From Mycteria americana (taxonomy: Eukaryota > Chordata > Aves > Ciconiiformes > Ciconiidae): a DNA stretch of 64,000 bases. Every line of letters begins with the position of its first letter. Positions within the stretch are counted from its first letter, which is position 1. Below, piece by piece: positions 48,291-59,905 of this stretch. The stretch lies in the NCBI RefSeq assembly GCF_035582795.1, contig NC_134365.1, positions 140,581,077 through 140,645,076 of the forward strand, read 5' to 3'. A program made the translations under genes and the position numbers. Under the pieces are notes generated by a model, which had not been told where the DNA came from, ran no database searches, and saw only the letters and a list, made by a program, of their open reading frames with translations.

Positions 48291-51101
48291 TGCAGCAGGA
48301 GCTCAAAGACCCCCCACCCGAGCAGTAGGTTGGAGTCATTTGTGATACTGGTGAGCTGATGCTCTATTTTGAGTCAGGTGAAGAGAGGCAGAGAGCTTGC
48401 TCTGGTAAGACCCCCGCTTTGACCATCTCTGGGATCTCTATTTCTGTTTTTTTAATAGAACCTTTATTTTGAGCATTAGCTGAGATTAGTGCTTTCTTCC
48501 AAAAAATACAGAGAAATCAGTGTTTTATGGCAAAAGGGTTCTCAAAAAAATTATCTTCTTTTTTCAGTAATTGTCCCACATGGAAACATGATCCTTCTTC
48601 TTTTTTTTGTTTGTTTTGGTTTGCATTTTATTTCTTCCTGAGAGGTAATTGGAGAAATCAAAAAAGAAAAAGAAAAAAAAGATAAATACTACGCTTTTAT
48701 ATATATGTATTTAGAATTGGAGTTGCCAAATCCAGCAACTCCATCATAAGAACAGCCAGCGTCTCAGTTTCAAGGTACTCTTCATCACCAAGCAAACTTC
48801 AGAACTGTTGGAGGGGGTTTTATCATTGGAATGTATTGGGTTTTCCCCCCTAAGATTATGCCCTTATTGCAAAATCTATATATTCCACAGGAAGATGTAA
48901 ACCCTATTGACAAATTCTGCTTTGTGGACCACCAAGGTCTGCCTCTGTCTCCTGCATCAGCTTTTTTCCTCCTTTCTGACCAGCCCCAGCTCCCTGGGTA
49001 GCTGGAACCTCAAGCTCTAGCCTGGTCTCTGGTCCCACCTCAGCTCTGGAGGCAGGGATGCAGGCAAATACCGCTCTCGCTTCTCGTGTTTCTGCTCCTG
49101 TGGGAGTCACGAGAGGCTGTAGGCGGAAACCTACGCAACTCTGTTTATAGTCTCACTGAAAAATACGCGTGCTGTAAATCTGACGTGCAGAGGAACAACA
49201 AGAGTACGGGAAGGGCAGGCTGCCCTGAGCAAGGAAAAGGACTGTCCCTTTCAGAGCACTGCGTGTGCACAAAGCGCTTGGGCGGGGACACGTGAAGGCC
49301 AAGCATGGAGGGGCTTTGTCCATGTGACGCTCGGAAGAGTGTATATGCCTGGGTTCTGCCTTGTGTTAAGTGGCATTAAAATTAGTGTGCACTTTGCTTG
49401 CTGACAGGTGTTAGTTACGTCGACCTTGTTTTTGACAGATCGTGTGCAAATTATGGAGCTTAGATTTTGACCTGTATGCAAAGTTACGCTGTTCCATCAG
49501 CCCTAGTAGTACTTCTTGAAACAAGTGACCGTAAAGAGTTAATGACTTCATTTCTAACCGGATAACTTCAGAAGTATAGTTTAGGCAGAGATTTCAAAGT
49601 GGGAGTTAAGCAGTTCAAAAGTGCGCTATATTGTTTTGGTCTAATTAACACAACATGGTGATAAGACATTAAAGCAGAGTGACAACACTATACATAGATA
49701 GCAGGGGACATTAATGCCTACAGACACAGTCTACATTGTAAAAATCTGGAAAAAAAAGGCTTATTATGTTAGATAGGTCAATGTGATTTGACCTAGTTTT
49801 GCTTTGCTGCTTGGAAATTATGTCAGTATTCATTATGTCATCTCCTTGGATGAGCAATTTAACATCCTCTTTGCATTGCAGTGTTGTCCTAATATTTTAT
49901 ATATGTTTACTTACTCTCTAAAAGGATCCTTCAGGCTAATTCTAGAGATCTGGGAAAAACTGATATAAAACAAAACCTCCTGAAACTGGCTTCCCTTTTA
50001 TATAGGTTCTCTGTGCAACAAAAAGGAGTGAATTTAGTCACAGCAAAATTATAGCTACAGATTCTGAAAAGTATCTTGTCCCTTATGCATGTAAAGCTCG
50101 TTAAAGTTAATGAATAAAGAATGACTGTGATAACTCATGTAGCCATGTACGTCTTTCCCGTGCAGGTTTTTCATCACTGGAAAATAGCATTTTTCACTTT
50201 ATCTGGATGGTTATGTATGCTTAGGCTTATGAGTGGATTAAAGGAATCATGCCATATACTTTCCTTGTGAAATGTAAGGTCTCATATGAAGTCATCAGTA
50301 TTTCTCTTGGAAAAACCGAGGTTGTTTTTTTCGTCTTCAACAAAATCGCGAGGACTTTCCTTCATATTTATGTTTACGCTGGTTTTTTTCTCTCCTACTA
50401 TCTGGACTTCTAAGGCAAGACTTTATGTTTGCCAGAACTCAAATTGTGGTACATCAGGGAACAACTAGAGGATCAAATGCTACTGTTCCTGGCTCTAATG
50501 GAAAAATAATCTGTTGCTGTTATAGCCAATTACAGTATTTTGGTAAGCGCTAGCAAAGGAAAGCTCTGTCTCTTCCTTAGCTTTACCTAACCACCCACAG
50601 CTATGCCCGTTGCTGGTGTGCAGCCAACGTAGGGTATTGCAAGGTTACACCTTTTGCTTCTTAGCCTTGCTTGATCCAAAATGGGCAGCTCTGAAGCCTG
50701 ATTTTGCTTCTGCAGAAGTCAGTGGGACTGGGGAGGTGGGATGGAATCCTCCTTCAAAATACTGTGTTACTGTATTTATTCAAGAAGTATGTCTGTGAGT
50801 AAATTTGCACCCTTGTGACAAATGCTGAACAGATCAGGTGACAGAGAGCAAAACCAGGCTTTTCCTTTCCTGATTTTTTTTTACAATTTTTATTTTCATT
50901 CATATTTTCTGAAATAATAAGAAATTTGTTCTTGAGTTTCAGCATGAGCTTGTTCCTTGCAGTGTTGAAATGTTTTAATGAGGTGAGAGCTGTACAGGTT
51001 CCTCACCATTTCTTCACAAATACATCTAAGCTTCAAAAGGTCCCGCTTACTCAGATTTTTCAGCTCAAGTAAAATTTAAAATTGTAATAGCTATACTTCA
51101 G

Positions 51102-51109
51102 ATGCAAAT
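51102..51109 (+). promoter_or_regulatory. Perfect POU octamer motif
   Basis: ATGCAAAT in unique DNA. About 30 nt downstream is GTTAACC, and TAATTAAG lies about 110 nt away. A single site may be chance. Confidence 0.35.
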
Positions 51110-51738
51110 GCTCTTACATCCCTTGTTAACCAGCTTAATTGGAACAAAAGCCCGATAAGAATGAGCGTTCAGAGGTGCCTCTTCTGTGCTATAACATTTG
51201 CTCTTGATCCCTAATTAAGCCTTGTTGCTGAAGGTTGAAAAAATCCTCCCATAATATAACTCTCCTTGAACGTCTTGACTGCAGAAGAAACTGTCATGGG
51301 AGAAGTCTGCTGTTGCCTCCCATGCTCCTCCTCCCTTTAAAGAGAACTGAAGTGTAAACTGCTTATGAAAAATTAGCAATGACTGGAAATAAATATCACG
51401 TACCACGAAAGTAGTAGAAGCCCAGGTAATGAATGTCTTGTGAGTGTGTGTGTGTTTGTGCACTGATCGTTCAGGACCATGATGGTTTATAAGCAAATAA
51501 GAAAACCTATCTGCTGCTCCTTCAAGTTTACAATCTCAAGGAACTGAAGGATGCAACAAAACACAGCGCTGCTGTATCTTGCGTAGCAAGGCTGGGAAAA
51601 GCAAATCCCAATTGTCAAAAGAAAATGCCTGTTGTTTTTAATCTGTGAAACTTGGTGTGAAGAGAGATGCTTGAGGGAGAAGATTATTGTGGACTGACAC
51701 TACTATTCATATAGCTAGAAAGACTGCATGGATAGAGA

Positions 51739-52492
51739 TTCACAGAAAGTTCAGACTAGACTCTAGACTGGTCCAACCTTCTCTTCAACACAGGGCACTA
51801 CAGCAAACAAACACTTATTCAAACACTCTTGAGCATTTCCAGCACTCAAGAGCCCCCCACTTCCTTGGGCAGCCTCTTCCAATCTCCAGCTGCTCACATG
51901 GGGAAGCATTTTTTTCTTATATCCAGACAGAATTTCCCTCGAAGCAGCTTGTGCCCACTGCCTCTTGTTCTGTCAGCAGGCAGCCTTGTGAAGAGAGTAG
52001 CTCTGTTTCGTCTATAATGAACTTCTTTAGATATTCAAGAAGTGTGATTAGATCCCCCTTAAGCCTTCTCTTCTCCAGGCTGAGCAAACCTGGTTTCTCC
52101 AACCTTTCTTCATATGTCAAGTTCTCCAGCTCCCTAATAATCCTGGTGGCCTCCGCTGGACCCTTCCCAACTTCTCTGACCAAAGGGACCAAAACTGGTC
52201 ACAGTATTCCAGGTGTGGCCTAGTAAGTGCCAAGTAGACTGAAATAGCCATATTCCGTGATTTACTGACTGTAGTCTTGCTGGTGCAGCCCAGGAGACTG
52301 CTGGCCACCTTCCCTCCCAGGGCACACCGCTGGCTGCCATTCAGCTTGCTGCCTGCCACCACCCCCAGGTCCCTTTCAGCAGAGCTTCTCTTCAGCCCAT
52401 CGGTCCCCAGCTTGTGCTGCTGCTTGGGATTACTTCTTTCCAGGTGCAGGACATTACATTTATCTTTGTTAAAGCTCGTACTATGGCTGTGT
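51739..52492 (-). mobile_element. Old CR1 LINE 3' fragment, frameshifted
   Basis: Minus-strand CR1. Two overlapping frames carry parts of the ORF2 C-terminal region. 52362-52117 gives GGKVASSLLGC, KSRNMAISVYLALTRPHLEYC and [10 protein letters not shown]. 52192-51917 gives [40 protein letters not shown]. The need to change frames shows at least one indel near 52120-52190, and the segment after the [12 protein letters not shown] stretch is also out of frame with the family pattern. The 5' limit is near GTGCAGGACATTACATTT (52442-52459). The 3' limit near 51739 is diffuse because the octamer tail is lost. Divergence marks it as the oldest or most degraded of the three copies. Confidence 0.92.
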
Positions 52493-55400
52493 TGAGAAAG
52501 TTACTTTGCAGCCTCCAAGAGAGGCTTCCTGGCCAACATAACAAAAAAAACCCAACACCCAAACCTTTTCCCCTTTAGCTTGATCTTATTGCATGATTGC
52601 CCACAAAAGGCTTTAGTTGTTTCTTAAGCATCATCTGTCTTTCTGGACCAAAAATCCTGGGGTATTAGATCATGGATCTTGTCTAATTTGTCTATTTCCA
52701 TGATTTTTTCTATTGTCTGTTTCTAAGAATTTATACCTGTAAATATTGTAGAGGAGTTAGCTTTAGGAAGACAGATTGTGTCATCGTGGTCTAGAAAATC
52801 TGGAAACTGTTACTGGAGAAAACAGGTTTGTGGAGAAATGCACTTTATTTCCCCATTTGTCTTGAGCTGATGAGGTAGGTATGCCCCAAGAGAGACTAAT
52901 GGCGATGGCACTGATTTTTTCCCTAAGGTTCCCTTGAGTTTTCAGACTAATTCCAGTACACTCTCCTAGATTTTTTTTTACCTCTTTGGATTGAGTCTTG
53001 CTGCCCTCCACCCTGTCCCTGCTCTAGGATTTCTATTACTGCTTCCTCACTTCCCTGACCCCAGTTTTTTGGCTTCTGTCTTTTAACCTCCTGCTCCTTC
53101 CCCGGACATCTGGACAACACTAAAGCTCATGGGAGCTGTAGGGTAAACCCAGAGGGAGGAGGGGGGTCTTGAAGAAAGAGGGGAAATGCAATCTCAACCC
53201 CTCTCCTTTTTGAATGTGCTTTTAATGTCATCAGGGAGGTAGGTTTTGCCAACCTGGAACTCCTGTCCCGGTCAGTGTGCAGCTGGAAATTTGAGCATGA
53301 CAAAGAAGAAGAAAACTGGCAGCACTTTTTTAATCTTCTCTTCCCTTCCTGCTATCATTGAACCAGAATTGGAAATTTTCCTTGAAAATCCTAAGCTTGA
53401 AAATATTTTTGATTCTTTCCAAACATCTTTTGTCCAATGTTTGTGACATTGGTTGGCGCTACGGCGGGGGATGACTAAATGGGTTTGCCTTTTTGAGGTA
53501 CTTGAGAAGAGGTAAAGGAAGGGGAAGAGAAAGAAAGGGGGCAGCTCTGGCTGTTTGTGTGCTATTCCTGTATAACAACAGGGAAAGCAGATCTCTCTTT
53601 TTCTTGACAGCAGTACATTTTAAAATAGCAGGGTGCATTCCTGAGACTAGACTAGGTTACTCAGAAAATAAAGTACAGAAGAGAGGGACACAGAGAGGCC
53701 CAGAGGGAAAACAACTATGTGGGAGAGGAGACCAGGAGGAGCCTGCAGAGAAGGAAAAGATTACCAGACTCTCTTCTTAAAATTGCATTAGGAAAGCCGA
53801 GGAAGGAGCCTTTATACAGAAATTGTGAATGAAGCTTGTTTGAAAGCTCTGAGGATGAAAATAGGGCTTTCGGTGCTACAGAATCAGAAGTTGCCTTGGT
53901 AAGCACAGATGCAAGAAAGAGGAATAGTTTATAAACTTCAAGAGCTTGGAGGCAAAGAGAAGGAAGGCAGCAGACAGAAATGTAGGGAGGGTAAAGAAGA
54001 CCTCCGAAGGCATACAAAGTGGGTTAAACTCTCACAACAGCCATTGTAGCTTCCCATTCTTTCTCCATTAAACTGTCTGACCTATCTCTTCTTGAAAGGA
54101 CCATTCCTGATGGTATCTGTCCTTTACAGGCCCCTTTGCTTTGCAGGGCAAAGGTGTAATGGGATGATCAACCGAGTTTTGTTTTATAAATCCTCTGGAC
54201 AACTATTTTCCTAGCAAGCTTTTCTTTCTAATGGGTATTAAAAAGACATTGCAATATTCTGGGGTGTTGGGTTTTTAATGTCTTTAAAAGCAGCTAAAAT
54301 ATAACGCTTAGTTTTCTGATTGAACTCCAAGACTTTTGACTTTTTCAATCTTGAGGTCGTTATGGAGTGTGTAAATGAACGTGTTCTATCAAATGCTGAA
54401 ACCTTGCATGTAAGGGCTAGAGGTATAAATAATCAGTTTAAAAGTCAAATGTACCAATAACTTTATGCATCTTCATTTCTAAAATTTGTAAGCCAGACTT
54501 ATGGGACAGCATCGATGTAAAAAATTCTGGGAATGTTTTTTACCGTAAGGTACTGTTAAAAAGGGCTTCATCCCAATTATAAGACCCTTACTCCTGATAT
54601 CTTGTAGCTCATCTACTGTGTAAACAAAGACTCACCCTGCAGAAGTGACAAATCTGGCTTTTAGTAGACAGAAAAACAAACCCTGTGTAGCTTTATTTTG
54701 CAAATGCATGAAAATCCTTACTCTCCAAACCTAAACTTTTCCCACATGATTTCACAGTTGCAGTTATATGGGAAAAGCTAGTTTTTATGGTAAAGACATT
54801 TGATGTTTTGATACGTCATCTCAGTAAAAGGTACTACGAAAGATGTGACACCAGTTAGAAGCTTATGTGATATGGATAGGTATTGTACAATGCTGTACTT
54901 CAGGCCAGGCATAAGTCCAGCCTTTAGAGTTGAAAGGTGATTGACTTAATTTTTTTCTCAGCTTTGGACTGTTTCCTTTGAAAGTGCTGTGCAAAGACTT
55001 ACCCATTAAGACTTAAAGACTATGTGTTAATGTGCTTTACTATGCAGATATATGCTAAGCAGTATTGGGATGGCATTGTAGCAAATCAAGCAAGCTTGGG
55101 ATTTAGTCATATTTACAATAGATATTTGTTTTCTTACTCTGTTGTCTTTCTTGTGTAGGGTGAAAAGGTTATGCGTGTCTTCAGGTGATAATGGACAAAT
55201 TGTTTAATTAATAGGGGTGGGTTTGCTCCAAATCAGAAGGTCAAGAATCTTTGCCTAGTGTGTGGGAAAGAATGATACTCAGAGTGATTAACACCCAGAG
55301 GAAATTTCTTGGAGTTTATTTTGGCTGGTCTGTAGTTGATAACTCCCTTGGCTAATGGAATGCCCGGCTCCACGTCAATCACCATTTGCAGAGCTTAACT

Positions 55401-58400
55401 CTGAATAGCAGTTATTGGTCACATATGTTGGCCTGTCAACTCTCGTTTCAGAAACAGGATGCAAAATGGCACATGGGTAAACTGTAGCAATTTGGGTTTT
55501 TTGTTTCTATTTTGTTGTTGTTGAAAGACTCTGATTTTTAAAAAAAGGAAATATAGGAAGGCTTTTGGTGAAAGTCTGCTTATATGAAGAGAGTCTCCAT
55601 GCCACACTACTTTGTTTTGCAGGCAGAAGTTTGAGAGAGGGAGAGGTTAGGAGAATGGGAATAACCAAATGCCCATGGCTGTTGCCACTTGTGCCCTAGG
55701 CTGACAAGCTGTGTAAGAAGGCTCTAATGGTATTAAAGATTGTATTTGGATAAAAATGATGACCTAACATTATACCTTTGGCTGTTGGTGATACGCACTG
55801 TTGGCTTGACTTGTTTCCATAGAGTTGGAGGAGAGGATGCTTTTTGTGTCAGTAGTGTCAGGAGAGTGCTAGCTGATGTGTGGTCCAGGGCAGCTATGAC
55901 TTTCTGGTGTACTGCTGCTAGAAGAGTTGAGAGCAGCAAATCCCCACTAGCTAGCCGAAATGAACTGTTAATCAGGAAGGGGAGTTGGACAATGACGTAC
56001 TGGAGAGCCTTTGGAAAATTTCATCATGCCTTGGTCTTATCTGGAAAATGGAGATTATAATAATGACTGAAAGATGTTTTGAAGTTTATTTGCAGTTTTA
56101 CTTACAAAGAGCAGTAAGAATTGGTGATATTGATGATTTAAGAAGTCATAGGAGACAGCTCCTTACCATAGGGTTGAAATGCATACTGTATCTTCGTGGA
56201 ATATGCTTCTCTTAAAATGGTACCCTCTTCCCCAGCAATATCCAATCTTTATTCTCTCTCCAACTCCCTCAGAAAAAATCCTTTCAAACCAGTCAGCCCA
56301 TTAAAACTTTCATTTTCAGATGACAGAACCCCAAAATAAGGCTAAGTTATTCTGTTCTGTGATGTATCTCGACTGAACAATTATTTTCTTCAACTTGACT
56401 ATATTAAAGCACCAAATATGCTATTCTACGTACTCTCTGTAAAACAAAAATATTTGCATTTAATAAGTGGCAAAATTAATTGAAATAATTCTTTTTCACT
56501 TATTCCTTAAAACATTTCATTCAAGTTAACATACTCCTGTAAAATGTGTATATTTTGATGAAACTGAACTTCTCAGCTGTTCTATAAAAAAAAAATTGAT
56601 CTGTTCCTGTGATCTGTGAATGAGACTGAAACACTCATTGGTATTAAAATAGCTGGTGAAAGAGGAGGTGAAGAATTCACTTGAATTTTTAAAAACATAA
56701 TTTCATTGTGAAATTTTGTGTCAGACCAGATGATGTAAAAAAGAGTTTATGAAATTTTAAAATAGGAAAATTTTTAATTTTATTTAAAAAAAGACTATTT
56801 ATGTTTCATTGTTGATGAGCAAGTCTCTAGTAGTTAAAGTGCTTAATCTGATCAGTTCTTCTGACCCCAGTAATAACAAAATTGGTGTTTTTTATAATCA
56901 CAGGATTACTATTATATTTTAACTATTCTGGAAGAAAAAAAGTCATGATACGGTGGATAAACATCCTTAGCCCAGGCTAAAGTGAGGATCTTGCTAGCTA
57001 CCTTAAGGTAAACATTGCAGGTACCTTGTTTCTTCATAAGCTTTTATAATAGGATAACTAACGTGGGTTTTTTTTAATTCTTCTTCCCTTGCCACACCTC
57101 TGTGCAGACAGACATGTGAATACCTTTCTAAGAAGTAAAGAAAAAAGGCTTTAAAGGTCGCATGAGGCCTCAACAGTGGGCTATGTTCAGATACCATTCA
57201 GTGATTGTCCTGAAGCAGAAACCAATGCAAAATTTAGTAGCGATATGTAGATAAGAACAAGGGGCTGATTCCAATCTCTAGTATAGTTGCTTAAATATAA
57301 TTCCAGCAATGATGTTCCAGTAGTTCAGAAAGGACTGAAAGAAAGAACATCCATTCTCCAAACCCTGATTATACAAGTAATGAAATGAGTCATGGTATCT
57401 CATAAAATATTTAAGGAAGATGGTATAAAAGATCAAAAGCCATAAAAGCCTCTAGAATGACTCAGAATGAGGCAGATAAATTGCTGGTGTCCTCGCACTG
57501 GCAGGAAATTGTTTGGGGGAAATTGTAAATGATACTAGGACTTGGACTATACCCATACTAAGAAGAGCTGCTCCACAAAATATACTCTAAATCCCCAAAT
57601 CTGACCTGGGGAATTTCTGTCCAGACTTTAGATGCATTATCGGTTTAACTTTGAGCATGTTAGGTGTGTTGGCCATATTTTCCAAATATTCAGAACATTT
57701 CATTTTAGTGGATGAAATAATTCACACATGTTTTACTATGCCAAAATTTGGCTGAGGTTTAAAGTGTCATGTTAAAGGTTTGGTACATGGCTGGTATTTT
57801 TAATATTTTGCAGGTTTTGTCTTTATCTTTTAAATGCAAATGTGCTGAGACAGGAAGCCTGAACAGGGACCTCTATTACAATTTCACATCTCCATTTGTC
57901 CATGCTGTAACTGAGGAGTTACTTATTCATCTTGTTTGGGTGGTGACCCCCAACTCTCTCAAGCTAAAGATATAAGCATAGGCATGAAGTAGGTCCCCAG
58001 TTCTACTTTCATGTCAACCACTATACATCCTATATCCACCTCAGGGGGAGGATGCAGGTTAAATCAGTTTAGGCTGCTAGTTCTCTCCTACCTGTCCATA
58101 CTGCCCTCCAAATGCCCAGAAGGTCGGGGAAGCCTTCCTGCAACTGAGTGGAAGGCATTATGGAGTGGTTCAGCTGCAGCTGGAGGAACCACAGGAATTG
58201 CCCCAAGAAATCTTAGTAATTGACACAGGAACTTCAGTGTGAAGACTGCTGTGAAAAAACAATAGAGTGAAGATTGTAAATACCTGAGTGAACACAAATT
58301 TATCTACCTTATTAATTGGATTTTATGCATCTGCGTCTAAATCTGTGGCTTATTACTTATATCAAAGAAGGGAGGAGATACGTACAAGAGGACCTGCAGA

Positions 58401-59044
58401 ATCAGGCCTTTCCCAACAAAAGCTTGCATAACTAATCTTTATTATCTGTGCTATCTATCTTCAAACTCTGTATGGATTGACATACAAAGCTGCAGCCTCT
58501 TCTTATGTGGGATGCTCACTTTAACTTAAGGAAGAAAAGTGGCGGTAAGGCTTTAAATAGATTGTGGTGAAAAATATTTTTTTTAAACATAGGTTTGATC
58601 TAGGCAGAACAATACAGAATAATGGAAATAATATTGAGCATTGTTGCTGTCTGAGAAGTCAGGCTTAGTGAAGGAGTGCTGTGTTAATGTTTTAGCAAGG
58701 TCTAATACAGCATCAGGGAACAGAGTGGGGGAAAGGCATCTCCAGTAGGTTTGGGATTTCTAAGAAAACAGTAACAATTCATGCTAGCCTTAAATCCATC
58801 AGTACTCTTAGTTTGCAATGTTCTCCCCTCATCCTTATTAAAAAAGATTAAAATGGAAGTGTTTCTTTTTAAGACAGAAATATTATTTACACTGAGACAG
58901 CAAAAGTCTATGCTGCCTATAAAAGACATACCTTTTAAAACTGACTTCAACAGGAAATCCAGATGTGGTATTCTGTAGGTTTAAAATAAGCTGTTTTATA
59001 AGCATTTGTATATAATTAAACATTAGCAAGAAATTCAATGACCC
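52493..59044. other. Unique AT-rich non-coding stretch
   Basis: About 6.5 kb with only short, unremarkable frames and no CpG-rich island. Contains AT-rich runs near 56750-56800 and a pyrimidine-rich stretch at 52985-53110. I recognise no gene, RNA or mobile element. Confidence 0.5.
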
Positions 59045-59905
59045 ATTTGATATGCTTGAGGGAAAGGATGCCATCCAGAAGGACCTTGACAGGCTTGAGT
59101 GGGCCAATGTGAACCTCATGAGGTTCAACAAGGCCAAGTGCAAGGTCCTGCACCTGGTTCAGGGCAATCCCCAGTATCAGTACAGACTGGGGAAAGAAGG
59201 GATTGAGAGCAGCCCTGCAAAGAAGGACTTGGGGATACTGGTAGAAGAAAAATTGGACATGAGCCGGCAATGTGCGCTTGCAGCCCAGAAAGCCAACCGT
59301 GTCCTGGGCCGCATAAAAAGAAGCGTGATCAGCAGGTCGAGGGAGGTGATTCTCTCCCTCTACTCCACTCTCATGAGACCCCACCTGCAGTACTGCGTCC
59401 AGCTCTGGGGTCCCCAGCACAAGAAAGACATGGACCTGTTGGAGCAGCTCCAGAGGAGGGCCACAAAAATGATCAGAGGGCTGGAACAGCTCTCCTCTGA
59501 AGAAAGGCTGAGAGAGTTGGGGTTGTTCAGCCTGGAGAAGAGAAGGCTCTGGGGAGACCTTATTGCAGCCTTTCAATACTTAAAGGGGGATTATAAGAAA
59601 GATGGAGAGAGACTTTTTACCAGGGCCTGTAGTGACAGAACAAGGGGCAACGGTTTTAAACTGAAAGAGGGTAGATTTAAGTTGGATATAAGGAAGAAAT
59701 TTTTTTATAATGAGGGTGGGGAGAGACTGGAACAGGCTGTCCAGAGAAACTGTGGATGCCTCATCATTAGAAGTGTTCAAGGTCAGGCTGGATGGGGCTT
59801 AGAGCAACCTGACCTAGTGAAGGGTGTCCCTGCCTACAGAAGGGGGTTGGACTAGATGATATTTGAAGGTCCTTTCAACCGAAACCATTCTATGATTCTA
59901 TGATT
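59045..59905 (+). mobile_element. CR1 LINE 3' end with octamer tail
   Basis: 5'-truncated CR1 on the plus strand ending in the diagnostic tail (ATTCTATG)2ATT at 59887-59905. CR1 copies move by target-primed reverse transcription and are usually truncated at the 5' end like this. The whole coding part of the copy is the C-terminal region of the ORF2 protein. The 5' junction, near 59045, is inferred from where similarity fades. It is the best preserved of the three copies in the window, and the only one on the plus strand. Confidence 0.97.
59052..59855 (+). pseudogene. CR1 ORF2 C-terminal fragment, frameshifted near its end
   Basis: An open frame of 267 codons with CR1 reverse-transcriptase C-terminal landmarks: [15 protein letters not shown] (about residues 16-30), [19 protein letters not shown] (57-75), [19 protein letters not shown] (103-121), [14 protein letters not shown] (133-146), [20 protein letters not shown] (159-178) and [11 protein letters not shown] (193-203). 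At the T-rich run near 59699-59706 the frame slips by one base. The following residues no longer match the family, so the final 45-50 codons read out of frame before the stop. The upstream part (endonuclease and most of the RT domain) is absent. It is therefore a dead fragment and not a gene. Confidence 0.93.

Larger units (their letters stand above)
47241..51738. other. Unique non-coding stretch
   Basis: No gene recognised. Holds the candidate conserved block at 47930-48290, an A/G-rich tract near 48659-48682, a short (GT)n near 51441-51456 and a perfect octamer ATGCAAAT at 51102-51109 with a CTAATTAAG core near 51212. Confidence 0.45.

Noticed and set aside
51687..52223. 178-codon plus-strand open frame
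   Set aside because: It is the antisense strand of the CR1 fragment at 51739-52492.
59016..59576. 186-codon minus-strand open frame
   Set aside because: Antisense shadow of the CR1 ORF2 fragment on the plus strand.
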